From contig CAMJGE010000005.1 of NCBI GenBank assembly GCA_946405145.1, forward strand, positions 1 through 64,000: a stretch of 64,000 nucleotides of DNA, given 5' to 3'. This DNA comes from an uncultured Prevotella sp. (GTDB lineage Bacteria; Bacteroidota; Bacteroidia; Bacteroidales; Bacteroidaceae). Numbering within the stretch: the first letter of the stretch is position 1; every line of letters starts with the position of its first letter. Position numbers and translations under genes: made by a program. Of the stretch, positions 46,485 to 55,588 are shown one piece after another. Below the pieces are notes generated by a model, which was given only the letters and a program-made list of their open reading frames with translations, did not search any database and was not told the origin of the DNA.

Positions 46485-48328
46485 GAGATGATAATACTGT
46501 CTTGAGGTAATTTGTAATATTCCTGATTCTTATACTGTCTCAACAGACTCTGTGCCAATGTCACCACGCCCACACGACCAATGAACATCAGCACTACCAG
46601 CAGTGCCTTGCTGGCATCCTGCAACTGGGAGGTGATGCCCAGTGATGAACCCACTGTGGAGAAGGCTGACACACACTCAAAGACGATGGCCTTCAGGGGG
46701 AGGTTAGGGTCGGTGAGGGTGACGAGGAAGACGAAGAAGCTCAGCACCACGACACTCACGATGACAACGGCGTTGGCACGACGGATGGAATCGGTAGCCA
46801 CTTCCCTGCCAGCAAACTCCACACGGTTGGTACCGTGTAGGATAGCCTTGATGTTGAGGAGGGCTATGGCAAAGGCATTGACCTTCACGCCGCCAGCCGT
46901 CGATTGCGAGGCACCACCTATCCACATCAGCAGCGTGTAGATAATGATCGACTGCAGGCACATGCTGTTCAGATCTATGCTGATGAATCCTGCCGTACGC
47001 GGACTCACGGCATTGAAGAACGCCTGGGTCAGCTTCTCGTGTATCCGCAAGCCGGCAAACGTGTTATCCCACTCAAACAGGGCGATGAGCACTGTGCCTG
47101 ACACGAGGAGAACGATCGTGGTCTTCAGCACGATCTTCGTGTTCAGGTCATACAGGTTGGGGATGCTCAGACTGGCGTAACGCCTGCCTTTGAGCCATTG
47201 CCAAATCACCTTCACTCGCTTCGTGACAATCGTCTTCAGGTTTACCAGCACAGGGTAGCCGATACCGCCAAGTATGATTAGCAGTGCCAGGATGATATAC
47301 AGCCAACAGTGGTGTCCCATCATCAGTACAGGTGCACTCATGCCGTCCTGATAGTTGGAGAAGCCTGCATTACAGAAGGCCGATATGGAGTGGAATACGC
47401 TGAAGAACAGCTCCTGCTTGAGGTCGAGGCCTATCGTGTCGTGTATATTCAGGAAGATACATATAGCTCCGGCGAGTTCCAGGAAAGCCGTGAATCCGAA
47501 TATGTTGAGCAAGGTGGACCACAGTGAGGCGAGAGATTTAGAGCTCACCATGTCGCGCACCAGCATCTGGCTGTAGATGCTCGTGTTTCCCATAAAGAAG
47601 AGGGCGAAGAAGCTCGTGATGGTCATCATGCCCAGACCGCCCACCTGTATGAGAATGATGATTACCAGTTGTCCGAAACTGGTAAACGTGCTGGGCACGT
47701 CGATGGTGGTAAGTCCTGTCACGCAGACGGCGCTGGTAGCTGTGAATAGCGAGTCGATCCAGGAGAGGTGTACACCAGGTTGGATGCAGCGAGGCATCAG
47801 TAATATGCCAGAACCCACCAGTATGATGAACATGAAGCTGACAGCCAGTGTCAGGGCAGGGTTGGTCTTTCTGCCCATCGAGGTGATGACCGTACTGGAG
47901 AGCTCTATCGAGGAGATGAGGAACAGTATCAGTAGGTAAACCCCTCTGTTGGTCAGTATATTTATCAGTCCTGATCTGTCGTCAATGTTGAAGAAATCCA
48001 CGAAGATAGGGATCAGCGTCAGAATCAGCAGTCCGTTGATGCTCCAGCCTAAGAAGTTGAATGCTGATTTCCTCCTTCCACGTTCCGTCAGTATCAGATG
48101 ACCTATACGCTCAATCAGGAACATATTCCATGCCCAGAAATACACCAGGTGTAATTCGTCTTTCAGTCTTTCTGTCAGCACAAAGCCGAATTCCAATACG
48201 GCACCCACGATGATACACAGCGCACCAATATTAGCCATAAAGGAAAACACCTTTAAGGCTATCTTGATGCATGGTATCACATATTTCTTGTGATGGCGTG
48301 CTAATTGTTGTGACCAAAGTTTCTCCAT
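46481..48328 (-). CDS. ktrB: K+ uptake membrane subunit (KtrB/TrkH family)
   Basis: The 615-residue protein has about ten membrane helices and the repeated K+ selectivity-loop pattern of TrkH/KtrB (TATSAVCVTGLTT, FCNAGFSNYQDG, AVSPRTAGFIS, SAFSTVGSSLG). The extra N-terminal ~120 residues add further membrane helices. The start at 48328 is picked because a promoter (TAACTTTG) ends 11 bases upstream, so the ATG three codons earlier would have almost no leader. It takes up K+ driven by Na+ or H+ gradients. Confidence 0.9.
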   Translation of the reverse strand: MEKLWSQQLARHHKKYVIPCIKIALKVFSFMANIGALCIIVGAVLEFGFVLTERLKDELHLVYFWAWNMFLIERIGHLILTERGRRKSAFNFLGWSINGLLILTLIPIFVDFFNIDDRSGLINILTNRGVYLLILFLISSIELSSTVITSMGRKTNPALTLAVSFMFIILVGSGILLMPRCIQPGVHLSWIDSLFTATSAVCVTGLTTIDVPSTFTSFGQLVIIILIQVGGLGMMTITSFFALFFMGNTSIYSQMLVRDMVSSKSLASLWSTLLNIFGFTAFLELAGAICIFLNIHDTIGLDLKQELFFSVFHSISAFCNAGFSNYQDGMSAPVLMMGHHCWLYIILALLIILGGIGYPVLVNLKTIVTKRVKVIWQWLKGRRYASLSIPNLYDLNTKIVLKTTIVLLVSGTVLIALFEWDNTFAGLRIHEKLTQAFFNAVSPRTAGFISIDLNSMCLQSIIIYTLLMWIGGASQSTAGGVKVNAFAIALLNIKAILHGTNRVEFAGREVATDSIRRANAVVIVSVVVLSFFVFLVTLTDPNLPLKAIVFECVSAFSTVGSSLGITSQLQDASKALLVVLMFIGRVGVVTLAQSLLRQYKNQEYYKLPQDSIIIS

Positions 48329-48339
48329 AATTGACATGG

Positions 48340-48370
48340 CAAAGTTATAAAAAAATATTCTATTATGCAA
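48340..48370 (-). promoter_or_regulatory. promoter of ktrB-ktrA
   Basis: On the minus strand TTG (48370-48368) and TAACTTTG (48347-48340) are 20 bases apart. Confidence 0.7.
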
Positions 48371-48465
48371 GCCTTTAGAGATTTTTTTGCCCATAAAGGA
48401 AAATCTTGCTACCATTAATGTGCGCAATTTTTACATTTAATCCTCGCAATTTTTTAATTCAAAAA

Positions 48466-48540
48466 GTGACAATCGTGACAAATGACAGCAGAAACTCCCT
48501 CTCTCGGAATATGACACTGTCATTTGTCATGTTTGTCATG
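48466..48540. repeat. TGACA dyad between ktrB and the WYL gene
   Basis: GACAAATGACAG (48477-48488) is perfectly inverted at 48517-48528 with a 28-base loop. Extra copies of GTGACAA at 48466 and TTTGTCATG at 48532 flank it. It precedes the WYL promoter by about 27 bases and may be its operator. Confidence 0.6.
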
Positions 48541-48566
48541 TCCGCGAAAAAAAACTTTTTGTTTCT

Positions 48567-48596
48567 TTGATGTATGCCAGACTTTTTGTAATTTTG
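48567..48596 (+). promoter_or_regulatory. promoter of the WYL regulator gene
   Basis: TTG (48567-48569) and TAATTTTG (48589-48596) are 19 bases apart. The leader to the ATG at 48617 is about 14 bases. Confidence 0.65.
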
Positions 48597-48616
48597 CAGA
48601 GAAATATGAATATCCA

Positions 48617-49510
48617 ATGAAACAATCGCAGATTTTCCAACAATATGTGTGGCTGATCTCTACCATACGACGCTACAAGCGTGTGACCTTTGAGGAACTG
48701 AACCAGAAGTGGATCGAAGACCAGGTGACTGACGGCAATCCCTTGCAGCGCTCTACATTCAACCGTCATCGTGATGCTATTCTGAATATCGTGGGACTGG
48801 TGATTGAGTGCGACCAGGCAAATGGCTATAAATACTATATCGCCAATCCTGAGGTGCTGGAGGATGACTCTATCGAGCGTTGGCTCTTCTCGACGCTGAC
48901 AGTGAGTACCATTCTTTCTGACAGTGTGGCTGTGAAGGATCGGATCATCCTTGAGAATGTGCCTGCCGGCGAGTATTACCTGCCTGTGCTCATACAGGCT
49001 ATGAAACTGAACCGTCGGATCGTGATGCACTATCAGCGTTTCAATGGGGAACCCTACGAAAAGACAGTGGAACCTTATTCTCTGAGGCTCTGTAAGCAGC
49101 GTTGGTATCTGCTCGCGTTTACAGGGCATCATGTCGCCACTTATGCACTCGATCGTATGTTGTCGGTGGAGATGACTAACGAGACGTTTGAGATGCCTGA
49201 AGACTTCTCGCCGGAGGCTTATTTCGCGGAGTATTTCGGGGTGCTGACGGATGAGACGCCGATGGCACATGTGGTTGTGCGCGCGTATGGGCGTACATCT
49301 AATTATCTGCGTACATTGCCGCTTCACAGTTCGCAGCGTGAGATCAGCAGCTGTGAGGCATATACTGACTTTTCCTTCGAGATCCGTCCTACGGCTGACT
49401 TTATTGGTGAACTGCTGTCGTATGATGTAGGACTTGAGGTGCTGCAACCTGCTGATCTGCGTGAGAAGATCCGTACACTTTTGGCGCAATCCATGAAACG
49501 ATATTCTTAA
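48617..49510 (+). CDS. WYL-domain transcriptional regulator
   Basis: The 297-residue protein has an N-terminal winged-helix-like segment (FQQYVWLISTIRRYKRVTFE) and a WYL domain at about residues 120-200 (LRLCKQRWYLLAFTGHHVATYALDRM), plus the C-terminal WCX extension. WYL proteins sense ligands such as cyclic nucleotides or metabolites and often control defence or stress genes. An upstream in-frame start at 48524 would be before the promoter and is rejected. It stands alone, with a dyad just upstream that may be its own site. Confidence 0.88.
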   Translation: MKQSQIFQQYVWLISTIRRYKRVTFEELNQKWIEDQVTDGNPLQRSTFNRHRDAILNIVGLVIECDQANGYKYYIANPEVLEDDSIERWLFSTLTVSTILSDSVAVKDRIILENVPAGEYYLPVLIQAMKLNRRIVMHYQRFNGEPYEKTVEPYSLRLCKQRWYLLAFTGHHVATYALDRMLSVEMTNETFEMPEDFSPEAYFAEYFGVLTDETPMAHVVVRAYGRTSNYLRTLPLHSSQREISSCEAYTDFSFEIRPTADFIGELLSYDVGLEVLQPADLREKIRTLLAQSMKRYS

Positions 49511-49553
49511 AATCTGTAAATCTGTGCCTTAATTTATTAATAGAGGTTAATTT

Positions 49554-49592
49554 AAAGAGGGGTGTCCTGCGTTTTGGGACAGCCCTCTTTTT
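49554..49592 (+). terminator. terminator after the WYL gene
   Basis: AAAGAGGG and CCCTCTTT pair (49554-49561, 49583-49590), with an inner TGTCC/GGACA stem, and a T run follows. Confidence 0.8.
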
Positions 49593-49644
49593 ACTTTGCA
49601 CTCAGAATTTGATAATTGATTGTAGAACTAAAAACTTTAGAAAG

Positions 49645-49728
49645 ATGGCTGGATTATTTATCATCGTTGTTACGACTATTGCACTTGCCAATATGTTGAA
49701 CGATTATACTCAGAATGTGCAAAAATGA
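49645..49728 (+). CDS. possible 27-residue membrane peptide
   Basis: An ATG 53 bases after the terminator opens 27 codons. The product starts MAGLFIIVVTTIALANM, a membrane helix, and ends with a short polar tail. It is isolated between a terminator and the CDF promoter. The A-rich leader is normal for this genome. Real but unstudied small proteins of this type exist; proof is lacking. Confidence 0.4.
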   Translation: MAGLFIIVVTTIALANMLNDYTQNVQK

Positions 49729-49769
49729 GTGCGATTAAGGCATTTTTTAGATTTTGGTGAACAACATAT

Positions 49770-49789
49770 CGAAATATTTCGTATATTTG
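49770..49789 (+). promoter_or_regulatory. -7 box with abutting palindrome before the CDF gene
   Basis: TATATTTG (49782-49789) directly follows the perfect 12-bp palindrome CGAAATATTTCG (49770-49781), which fills the promoter spacer. A repressor site, perhaps metal-responsive, is likely. Confidence 0.5.
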
Positions 49790-49828
49790 TCGCCAAAATC
49801 TTAATGCATTAATTGGACTGACAAACCA

Positions 49829-50725
49829 ATGTTGAAGGAAAGGAATCAAGAGATCTATAAGGTGACGCTTGTTGGCGGTGTCGTCAACGTGGTGTTGCTG
49901 CTCTTTAAGTTTGTGGCTGGCATCGTGGGGCATAGTGCCGCGATGGTGGCTGATGCTGTTCACTCTTTGTCAGACTTTGTAACGGATGTGATTGTGCTGT
50001 TGTTTGTACATATCAGTGGCAAGCCTCAGGATAAATCGCATGACTATGGACACGGGAAGTATGAGACGTTGGCGATGACGCTGATTGGTATAGCGCTGCT
50101 CGTGGTGGCTGTCGGCATCCTGTATAGTGGAGCTACGAAGATCTACGCCTGGTCGAATGGTGTGCAGTTAAAGGCGCCTGGGACTTTGGCGCTCTGGGCT
50201 GCCTTGCTGTCTGTGCTGCTGAAAGAGGGCGTATATCAGTATTCGATGGTGAAGGCCAGGAAACTGAACTCTCAGGTGGTAGCAGCCAATGCGTGGCATC
50301 ATCGCAGCGATGCTCTTTCCTCCGTTGGTACGGCTTTGGGTATCGGTGGAGCCATCTTCTTGGGGCAGCGTTGGACGGTATTCGATCCTATAGCTTCAGT
50401 AGTGGTGGGTGCCTTTATCGTGAAGGTGGCAGTAGATCTGTTGCGCAATGGTATCGGCGACCTGATGGAGCACTCGTTGCCCGATGAGATAGAGGAGGAT
50501 ATGCTCAAGATGGTGGGGGAGCTGCCTGGTGTGGTGAATCCTCATGATCTACGTACACGAAGGATCGGTAATCACTATGCCATCGAACTGCATATCCTGA
50601 TGGATGGTGACATCAGTTTGCGAGAGGCGCACAACAAGGCTTCGGAAGTGGAAGACCTGTTGCGTGCCCGCTATGGCGAAGAGACGCACATCGCCGTTCA
50701 TGTGGAACCAAAAGATGATGAATAG
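49829..50725 (+). CDS. cation diffusion facilitator (zinc/iron efflux type)
   Basis: The 298-residue inner-membrane protein has six helices and a C-terminal cytoplasmic domain of about 90 residues. The metal-site motifs are MVADAVHSLSDFVTD (with an HxxxD pair) and WHHRSDALSS (HxxxD), typical of CDF exporters such as FieF/ZitB. It exports Zn2+ or Fe2+ in exchange for protons. It may be regulated by the palindrome in its promoter. Confidence 0.93.
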   Translation: MLKERNQEIYKVTLVGGVVNVVLLLFKFVAGIVGHSAAMVADAVHSLSDFVTDVIVLLFVHISGKPQDKSHDYGHGKYETLAMTLIGIALLVVAVGILYSGATKIYAWSNGVQLKAPGTLALWAALLSVLLKEGVYQYSMVKARKLNSQVVAANAWHHRSDALSSVGTALGIGGAIFLGQRWTVFDPIASVVVGAFIVKVAVDLLRNGIGDLMEHSLPDEIEEDMLKMVGELPGVVNPHDLRTRRIGNHYAIELHILMDGDISLREAHNKASEVEDLLRARYGEETHIAVHVEPKDDE

Positions 50726-50759
50726 TATATACATAACCAACCCTAAAACATTATCGTTT

Positions 50760-52634
50760 ATGAAGAAACAATCATTATTCAGAAGTGCTTTGTGCATGGT
50801 GGTCTGCTTGTTGCTGTCACTCTCTGCTGAAGCCAAACACGACCATTTTAAGGTCTCAGTCTATGTGCGTGCCGCAGAGGTGCAGAAGATGAAGGACACC
50901 CAGTGGCTTGAATCGTCGTGGGCTACCATCTCAAGTCAGTTGGATGTGGATAAGATCTACTTGGAGACACATCGCGACATGCTGATTGTGGATGATGCCA
51001 CGATTGAGAAAGCTAAGAAGTTCTTCCAGAAACAAGGTATTGAAGTTGCTGGTGGTATCACCTTTACCATCGATGAGAGCAATGAGTTTGAGACCTTCTG
51101 CTACTCTGACCCAGAGCATCGGAAAATGGTGCAGAAGATAGCTGAGACCACAGCCCGGCATTTCGATGAGTTCCTGCTCGACGACTTCTTCTTTACCAGT
51201 TGTAAGAGTCCTGTGGAGGTGGCTGCCAAAGGCAATAAGACATGGACAGCCTATCGCCTGCAGCTGATGAACTATGCGGCGAAGAATCTGGTGATTGGTC
51301 CTGCAAAAGCTATTAACCCCAAGGTGAAAGTCATCATCAAGTACCCTAACTGGTATGATCATTTCCAAGGTCTCGGCTTTAACCTGGAGGATGGTCCGAA
51401 GCTCTTTGATGGCATCTGGACTGGTACGGAGACACGTGATCCAGGCAGTGCCCAGCATCTTCAGAACTATCTGAGTTACAATATTATCCGCTATTTTGAG
51501 AATCTGCGTCCGGGTTATAACGGAGGCGGTTGGGTGGATGCTGGTGGTATCCAGATGAGTATGGACCGCTATGCAGAGCAGTTGCATCTGACGGCTATCG
51601 CTAAGGCTCGTGACGTGATGCTCTTTGCCTATCATCAGCTGCTGGAAATTCCCTTAAACGATCGCTTCCGTGCCCCTTGGCAGGATATGGGTACCAGCTG
51701 GAGCTACGACGAGATGAAGGCGCCTTTTAAGAATGGTAATAAGATGGTAACGCCCACCACGATGGCTCGTATTGCTGATGTCACCTTGCGTAAGGCTGAT
51801 CAGTTGGCTGGTAAGTTGGGTAATCCGATAGGCATCAAGTCGTATAAGCCTTTCCATGCCCTTGGTGAGGATTTCCTGCAGAACTATCTTGGTATGATTG
51901 GCCTGCCTATGGATATGTATCCCACCTTTGCCAATGACCAGAAGATTGTCTTGCTGACAGAGCAGGCTGCAGGCGATCAGGATATCATGACGAAGATAAA
52001 GGCGCAGCTGCAGAGTGGGAGAGACGTCGTAATCACCAGTGGGTTGCTGAAGGCTATCCCAGAGAAGATCGCAGAGGTGTGTGAGCTGCGTTGCTCAGAC
52101 CTGAAGGCTATTGTGAACGACTTTGGCAGATATGGTAAGAGCAGTCGTGAGATCCTGATACCACAGGTGCGTTATCAGACCAATGACAGTTGGGAGGTTG
52201 TCAGTGCAGGTCGTCCTCTGACAAGTGGCGTCTCTGGCTTCCCCATTTTCCACAAGGCGAAATACACGGGTGCCTATCTCTATGTGCTGACGATTCCTGA
52301 CGATATGGGTAACCTCTATGATTATCCTGCTGCAGCACTCACGGAGATCCGTCGTGTGATGAGTCAGGATCTGGACTTCTATCTTGATGGTCCCTCAAAG
52401 GTGAGTCTCTTCCTTTATGACAACCATACCCTGATTGTAGAGAACTTCAACGATGAGCCTGTAGATGTGAAACTGGTGTGTGAGCCAGACAGATTCAAAC
52501 GTTTGAAAAATCTTGAAGATGGAAGTGCCATTGACGGACAGTTGGAAGACTACTGGGTAGGTTGGCACAAAAAGAACGCCACGAAGTTTGCCGTTTCTCT
52601 GAAACCGCATTCTTACATGGCGTTCAGCTATTAG
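50760..52634 (+). CDS. secreted TIM-barrel-like protein, putative glycoside hydrolase
   Basis: A signal peptide (ALCMVVCLLLSLSAEA) precedes about 600 residues. The first ~350 show a barrel-like series with acidic ends of strands: ITFTIDESNEF, FDEFLLDDFFFTSC, VKVIIKYPNWYDHFQG and FDGIWTGTETRDPG. A C-terminal part with a beta-galactosidase-trimerisation-like and then beta-sandwich-like region follows. It resembles uncharacterised Bacteroidetes glycoside hydrolase relatives, and the sugar substrate is unknown. The start at 50760 avoids overlap with the CDF gene. The tex gene ends seven bases away on the other strand. Confidence 0.65.
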   Translation: MKKQSLFRSALCMVVCLLLSLSAEAKHDHFKVSVYVRAAEVQKMKDTQWLESSWATISSQLDVDKIYLETHRDMLIVDDATIEKAKKFFQKQGIEVAGGITFTIDESNEFETFCYSDPEHRKMVQKIAETTARHFDEFLLDDFFFTSCKSPVEVAAKGNKTWTAYRLQLMNYAAKNLVIGPAKAINPKVKVIIKYPNWYDHFQGLGFNLEDGPKLFDGIWTGTETRDPGSAQHLQNYLSYNIIRYFENLRPGYNGGGWVDAGGIQMSMDRYAEQLHLTAIAKARDVMLFAYHQLLEIPLNDRFRAPWQDMGTSWSYDEMKAPFKNGNKMVTPTTMARIADVTLRKADQLAGKLGNPIGIKSYKPFHALGEDFLQNYLGMIGLPMDMYPTFANDQKIVLLTEQAAGDQDIMTKIKAQLQSGRDVVITSGLLKAIPEKIAEVCELRCSDLKAIVNDFGRYGKSSREILIPQVRYQTNDSWEVVSAGRPLTSGVSGFPIFHKAKYTGAYLYVLTIPDDMGNLYDYPAAALTEIRRVMSQDLDFYLDGPSKVSLFLYDNHTLIVENFNDEPVDVKLVCEPDRFKRLKNLEDGSAIDGQLEDYWVGWHKKNATKFAVSLKPHSYMAFSY

Positions 52635-52640
52635 TGACAC

Positions 52641-54878
52641 TTATACTCCCTTTAGAGATAGAGAAATGCGATTGCGCCTACGGTCTATCTCTATCACTCT
52701 CACACGTAGGTGCTGATGGAGTTTCACCACATCTGTCGGATGGGCAATCCGGCGATTGGCCATCTGAGAGATGTGGATGAGACCATCTTGATGGACACCG
52801 ATATCAACAAAGGCACCAAAGTTGGTGATGTTGGTAACGATGCCAGGCAGAATCATCCCTTCCACCAGATCATCGACAGTAGAAACATTCTTGTCGAATT
52901 CAAACTCCTCTATCTGTTCGCGAGGGTCGCGACCAGGCTTCTCCAGTTCCTGCATGATATCCGTGAGGGTAGGGATGCCTACCTCAGAAGTGACGTAACG
53001 CTTGATGTCGATAGCCTCGCGCTTCTCCTTATTGCTGATAAGGTCAGCCACAGAGCACCCTTGATCCTTAGCCATCTGCTCTACAACGGCATAACTCTCA
53101 GGGTGGACAGCAGAGTTGTCGAGCGGATTCTTGGCATCAGGGATACGAAGGAAACCGGCACACTGTTGGAAGGCAGATGGTCCGAGACGTGGTACCTTCT
53201 TCAGTTGGGCACGTGAGGTAAAGGCTCCATTCTCACGGCGATAATCCACGATGTTCTTGGCGAGGGTGGGGCCCAGACCACTGACATACATCAGCAGATG
53301 TTGAGAGGCTGTGTTGAGATTCACACCTACCAGGTTCACGCAGCTCTCTACCGTCTGGTCAAGCGAATGTTTCAGTTGTACCTGATCCACATCGTGTTGG
53401 TATTGTCCCACGCCGATACTTTTGGGATCGATCTTTACAAGTTCAGCCAGCGGATCCATCAACCGGCGACCTATGGAGACAGCACCACGAACCGTTACGT
53501 CCTCATCAGGGAACTCATCGCGTGCAATCTTAGAGGCGGAATAGACAGAAGCGCCATCCTCGCTGACGACGAAGACTTGAGGGGGCTCTAGGCTAGGCTG
53601 ACTAGGCTGGCTAGGGACCCTAGGCATCCTAGGACTACTAGGCATCCTAGGGCTACTAGGCATCCTAGGGCTACTAGGAATATCATAACGACCTGCCAGC
53701 ACATCCTTGATAAAGGTGTTGGTCTCACGACTTGCTGTGCCATTTCCAATGGAGATGGCCTCAATCTTGTATTTCTGTATCATCTTCTGAATGGCGATAG
53801 CCGATTCCGTGCGTTTGTTCACTGGGGGATGAGGGAAGATGGCATCGTGATGCAGCAGATTACCTTGGGCATCGAGACAAACCACCTTGCAACCTGTACG
53901 GAAACCTGGATCGATACCCATGACACGCTTCTGTCCCAATGGGGCACCTAACAGCAACTGGCGCAGATTCTCTGCAAAGACACGTATCGCCTCCTCGTCG
54001 GCTCGCTCTTTACTCAGGGCAGCAAACTCTGTCTCGATGGCAGGCTTGAGCAGGCGTTTGTAGCCATCTTCAACAGCTTCTGCCACCAGTTTGCCACAAG
54101 GGGTATTACCATATACATAATGACGCTTCAAGCGTTCTACAGCTTCCTCGTCGTCAGGGGAGATGCTGATGCGAAGAATTCCCTCGCTCTCACCACGACG
54201 CATAGCCAGCAGACGATGGGAAGAGCAACGCTTCAGAGGTTCCTGCCAGTCGAAATAGTCGCTGAACTTCGAGGCTTCGTCAGTATCGGCTTTGGCTTTG
54301 ACAACCTTAGAGGAGATGACTGCCTGACGACTGAAGGCATTACGAAGCTGCTGACGACTACGTTCATCCTCACTCACCGTCTCTGCGATGATATCCTGAG
54401 CACCCTTGAGGGCTGTCTCCACATCTTTTATATCACCTTTGAGGAATCGCTCTGCTGCACGTTCAGGATCACGCTCACGCTGTAGAAGAAGCAGTTGTGC
54501 AAGTGGTTCCAGTCCCTGTTCGCGTGCCACCTGAGCCCTTGTGCGGCGCTTGGGTTTATAAGGCAGATAGATATCTTCCAGTTCTGTGGTATCCCAACAG
54601 TCATCGATACGCTTTTGTAACTCTGGTGTCAGTTTCCCTAAGTCTGTGATGGTCTTGACGACAGTCTCTTTCCGTTTCTGAATCTCCTGCAGTTTGTCGA
54701 AGCGATCGCTGATAGCTGCAATCTGCACCTCGTCGAGTCCGCCAGTCCGTTCCTTACGATAGCGTGAGATGAAAGGAATGGTGCAACCCTCTTCGAGTAA
54801 GGCGAGGGTGTTGGCGACAGCTCTTTCCTGTAAGTTTAGGGCAGTAGCAATCAGGCGGGCATAGATATTCTTTTCCAT
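52641..54878 (-). CDS. tex: Tex-family RNA-binding protein with an inserted repeat region
   Basis: Tex is a cytoplasmic S1-domain protein of transcription and RNA metabolism. The 745 residues show the N-terminal helical domain, the YqgF-like domain (VMGIDPGFRTGCKVV; VVSEDGASVYSAS), tandem HhH motifs (VSGLGPTLAKNIVDYR) and the C-terminal S1 domain (LPGIVTNITNFGAFVDIGVH). The YqgF-like domain is interrupted by about 30 residues encoded by a 9-bp tandem repeat (PSSPRM units). The start at 54878 matches family length; a longer frame begins in the promoter. Confidence 0.93.
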   Translation of the reverse strand: MEKNIYARLIATALNLQERAVANTLALLEEGCTIPFISRYRKERTGGLDEVQIAAISDRFDKLQEIQKRKETVVKTITDLGKLTPELQKRIDDCWDTTELEDIYLPYKPKRRTRAQVAREQGLEPLAQLLLLQRERDPERAAERFLKGDIKDVETALKGAQDIIAETVSEDERSRQQLRNAFSRQAVISSKVVKAKADTDEASKFSDYFDWQEPLKRCSSHRLLAMRRGESEGILRISISPDDEEAVERLKRHYVYGNTPCGKLVAEAVEDGYKRLLKPAIETEFAALSKERADEEAIRVFAENLRQLLLGAPLGQKRVMGIDPGFRTGCKVVCLDAQGNLLHHDAIFPHPPVNKRTESAIAIQKMIQKYKIEAISIGNGTASRETNTFIKDVLAGRYDIPSSPRMPSSPRMPSSPRMPRVPSQPSQPSLEPPQVFVVSEDGASVYSASKIARDEFPDEDVTVRGAVSIGRRLMDPLAELVKIDPKSIGVGQYQHDVDQVQLKHSLDQTVESCVNLVGVNLNTASQHLLMYVSGLGPTLAKNIVDYRRENGAFTSRAQLKKVPRLGPSAFQQCAGFLRIPDAKNPLDNSAVHPESYAVVEQMAKDQGCSVADLISNKEKREAIDIKRYVTSEVGIPTLTDIMQELEKPGRDPREQIEEFEFDKNVSTVDDLVEGMILPGIVTNITNFGAFVDIGVHQDGLIHISQMANRRIAHPTDVVKLHQHLRVRVIEIDRRRNRISLSLKGV
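53589..53678 (-). repeat. 9-bp tandem repeat inserted in tex
   Basis: On the minus strand about ten units of CCTAGNNNN follow each other, three times as the pair CCTAGTAGC CCTAGGATG with little change. They encode proline- and serine-rich triplets in frame within a surface loop of the YqgF-like domain. Confidence 0.85.
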
Positions 54879-54906
54879 ATTCTTTGGTAAAACGTTAATT
54901 TGTGTG

Positions 54907-54914
54907 CAAAAATA
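54907..54914 (-). promoter_or_regulatory. -7 box of tex
   Basis: The minus strand reads TATTTTTG at 54914-54907, 28 bases before the ATG at 54878. The -33 element is not clear. Confidence 0.45.
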
Positions 54915-54936
54915 CTGAAAATCCGTGAGAAATGTG

Positions 54937-54944
54937 TAATTTTG
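54937..54944 (+). promoter_or_regulatory. -7 box of the LolA-like/ABC-F genes
   Basis: TAATTTTG ends 20 bases before the ATG at 54965. No good TTG is seen upstream at the usual distance. Confidence 0.45.
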
Positions 54945-54964
54945 CACGCGAAATTAAATAGAGA

Positions 54965-55588
54965 ATGGGAAATAAGCTTATTTTAATAGTGATGCTGATG
55001 CTTTCAGCACTCTGTTCTGTGCATGCTGACGAGACGCCCAATTCGCGTCAGGCACGTCGTATTTTCAATCAGGCGTACCAACAGGTGTTTGGTGAACAGG
55101 GAGCTACTTTGCATTATGATGTTAATATCATTGGCATCTATAAAACTAATGGTACCATTTGGTATAAAGGCAAGAAAAGTAAGTTCGAGGATTCAAAGAT
55201 GAATTCCTGGAACGATGGTACGACAGTTTATACTGTTAAGAAAAACAAGAAGAAAAAGGAAGTAGAGGTTCACAGTGCCCAGAACAACAAGTCGGACAAG
55301 TACTCTCGAAAGTTCAAGTTCGAGCCAGATAACTATGACTACAGTATAGCTGAGGTTGATGAAGGACTGATGGTGATGCTGAAAGCTAAGAAGGGCGTGA
55401 AGGGTATGAAGGAGATACATATACTGTTGGAGCGAAAGACTTATCACCCTATCAGTCTGCGTATAAAGATTTCGATTATCTGGACTACCGTCAAGATTTC
55501 CAACTTCCATTCAGGGGGCATCACTGACGAGATGCTGCGCTTCCCGAAGGAACAGTATGGTAATTACAAATTTGTTAATAAACAATGA
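54965..55588 (+). CDS. LolA-like periplasmic protein
   Basis: A signal peptide (ILIVMLMLSALCSVHA) precedes about 185 residues. The pattern of beta-strands (GTIWYKGKKSKFED, TTVYTVKKNKKKKEVEV) and a helical start resembles LolA/outer-membrane lipoprotein carrier folds common in Bacteroidetes. The family call is by architecture only. The protein is basic. It overlaps the ABC-F gene by four bases. Confidence 0.65.
   Translation: MGNKLILIVMLMLSALCSVHADETPNSRQARRIFNQAYQQVFGEQGATLHYDVNIIGIYKTNGTIWYKGKKSKFEDSKMNSWNDGTTVYTVKKNKKKKEVEVHSAQNNKSDKYSRKFKFEPDNYDYSIAEVDEGLMVMLKAKKGVKGMKEIHILLERKTYHPISLRIKISIIWTTVKISNFHSGGITDEMLRFPKEQYGNYKFVNKQ

Noticed and set aside
48536..49489. 317-codon minus-strand frame over the WYL gene
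   Set aside because: It is antisense to a well-supported WYL-domain regulator.
53589..53678. CCTAG repeats as a CRISPR or phage attachment site
   Set aside because: The units are 9 bp without spacers and lie in frame in tex.
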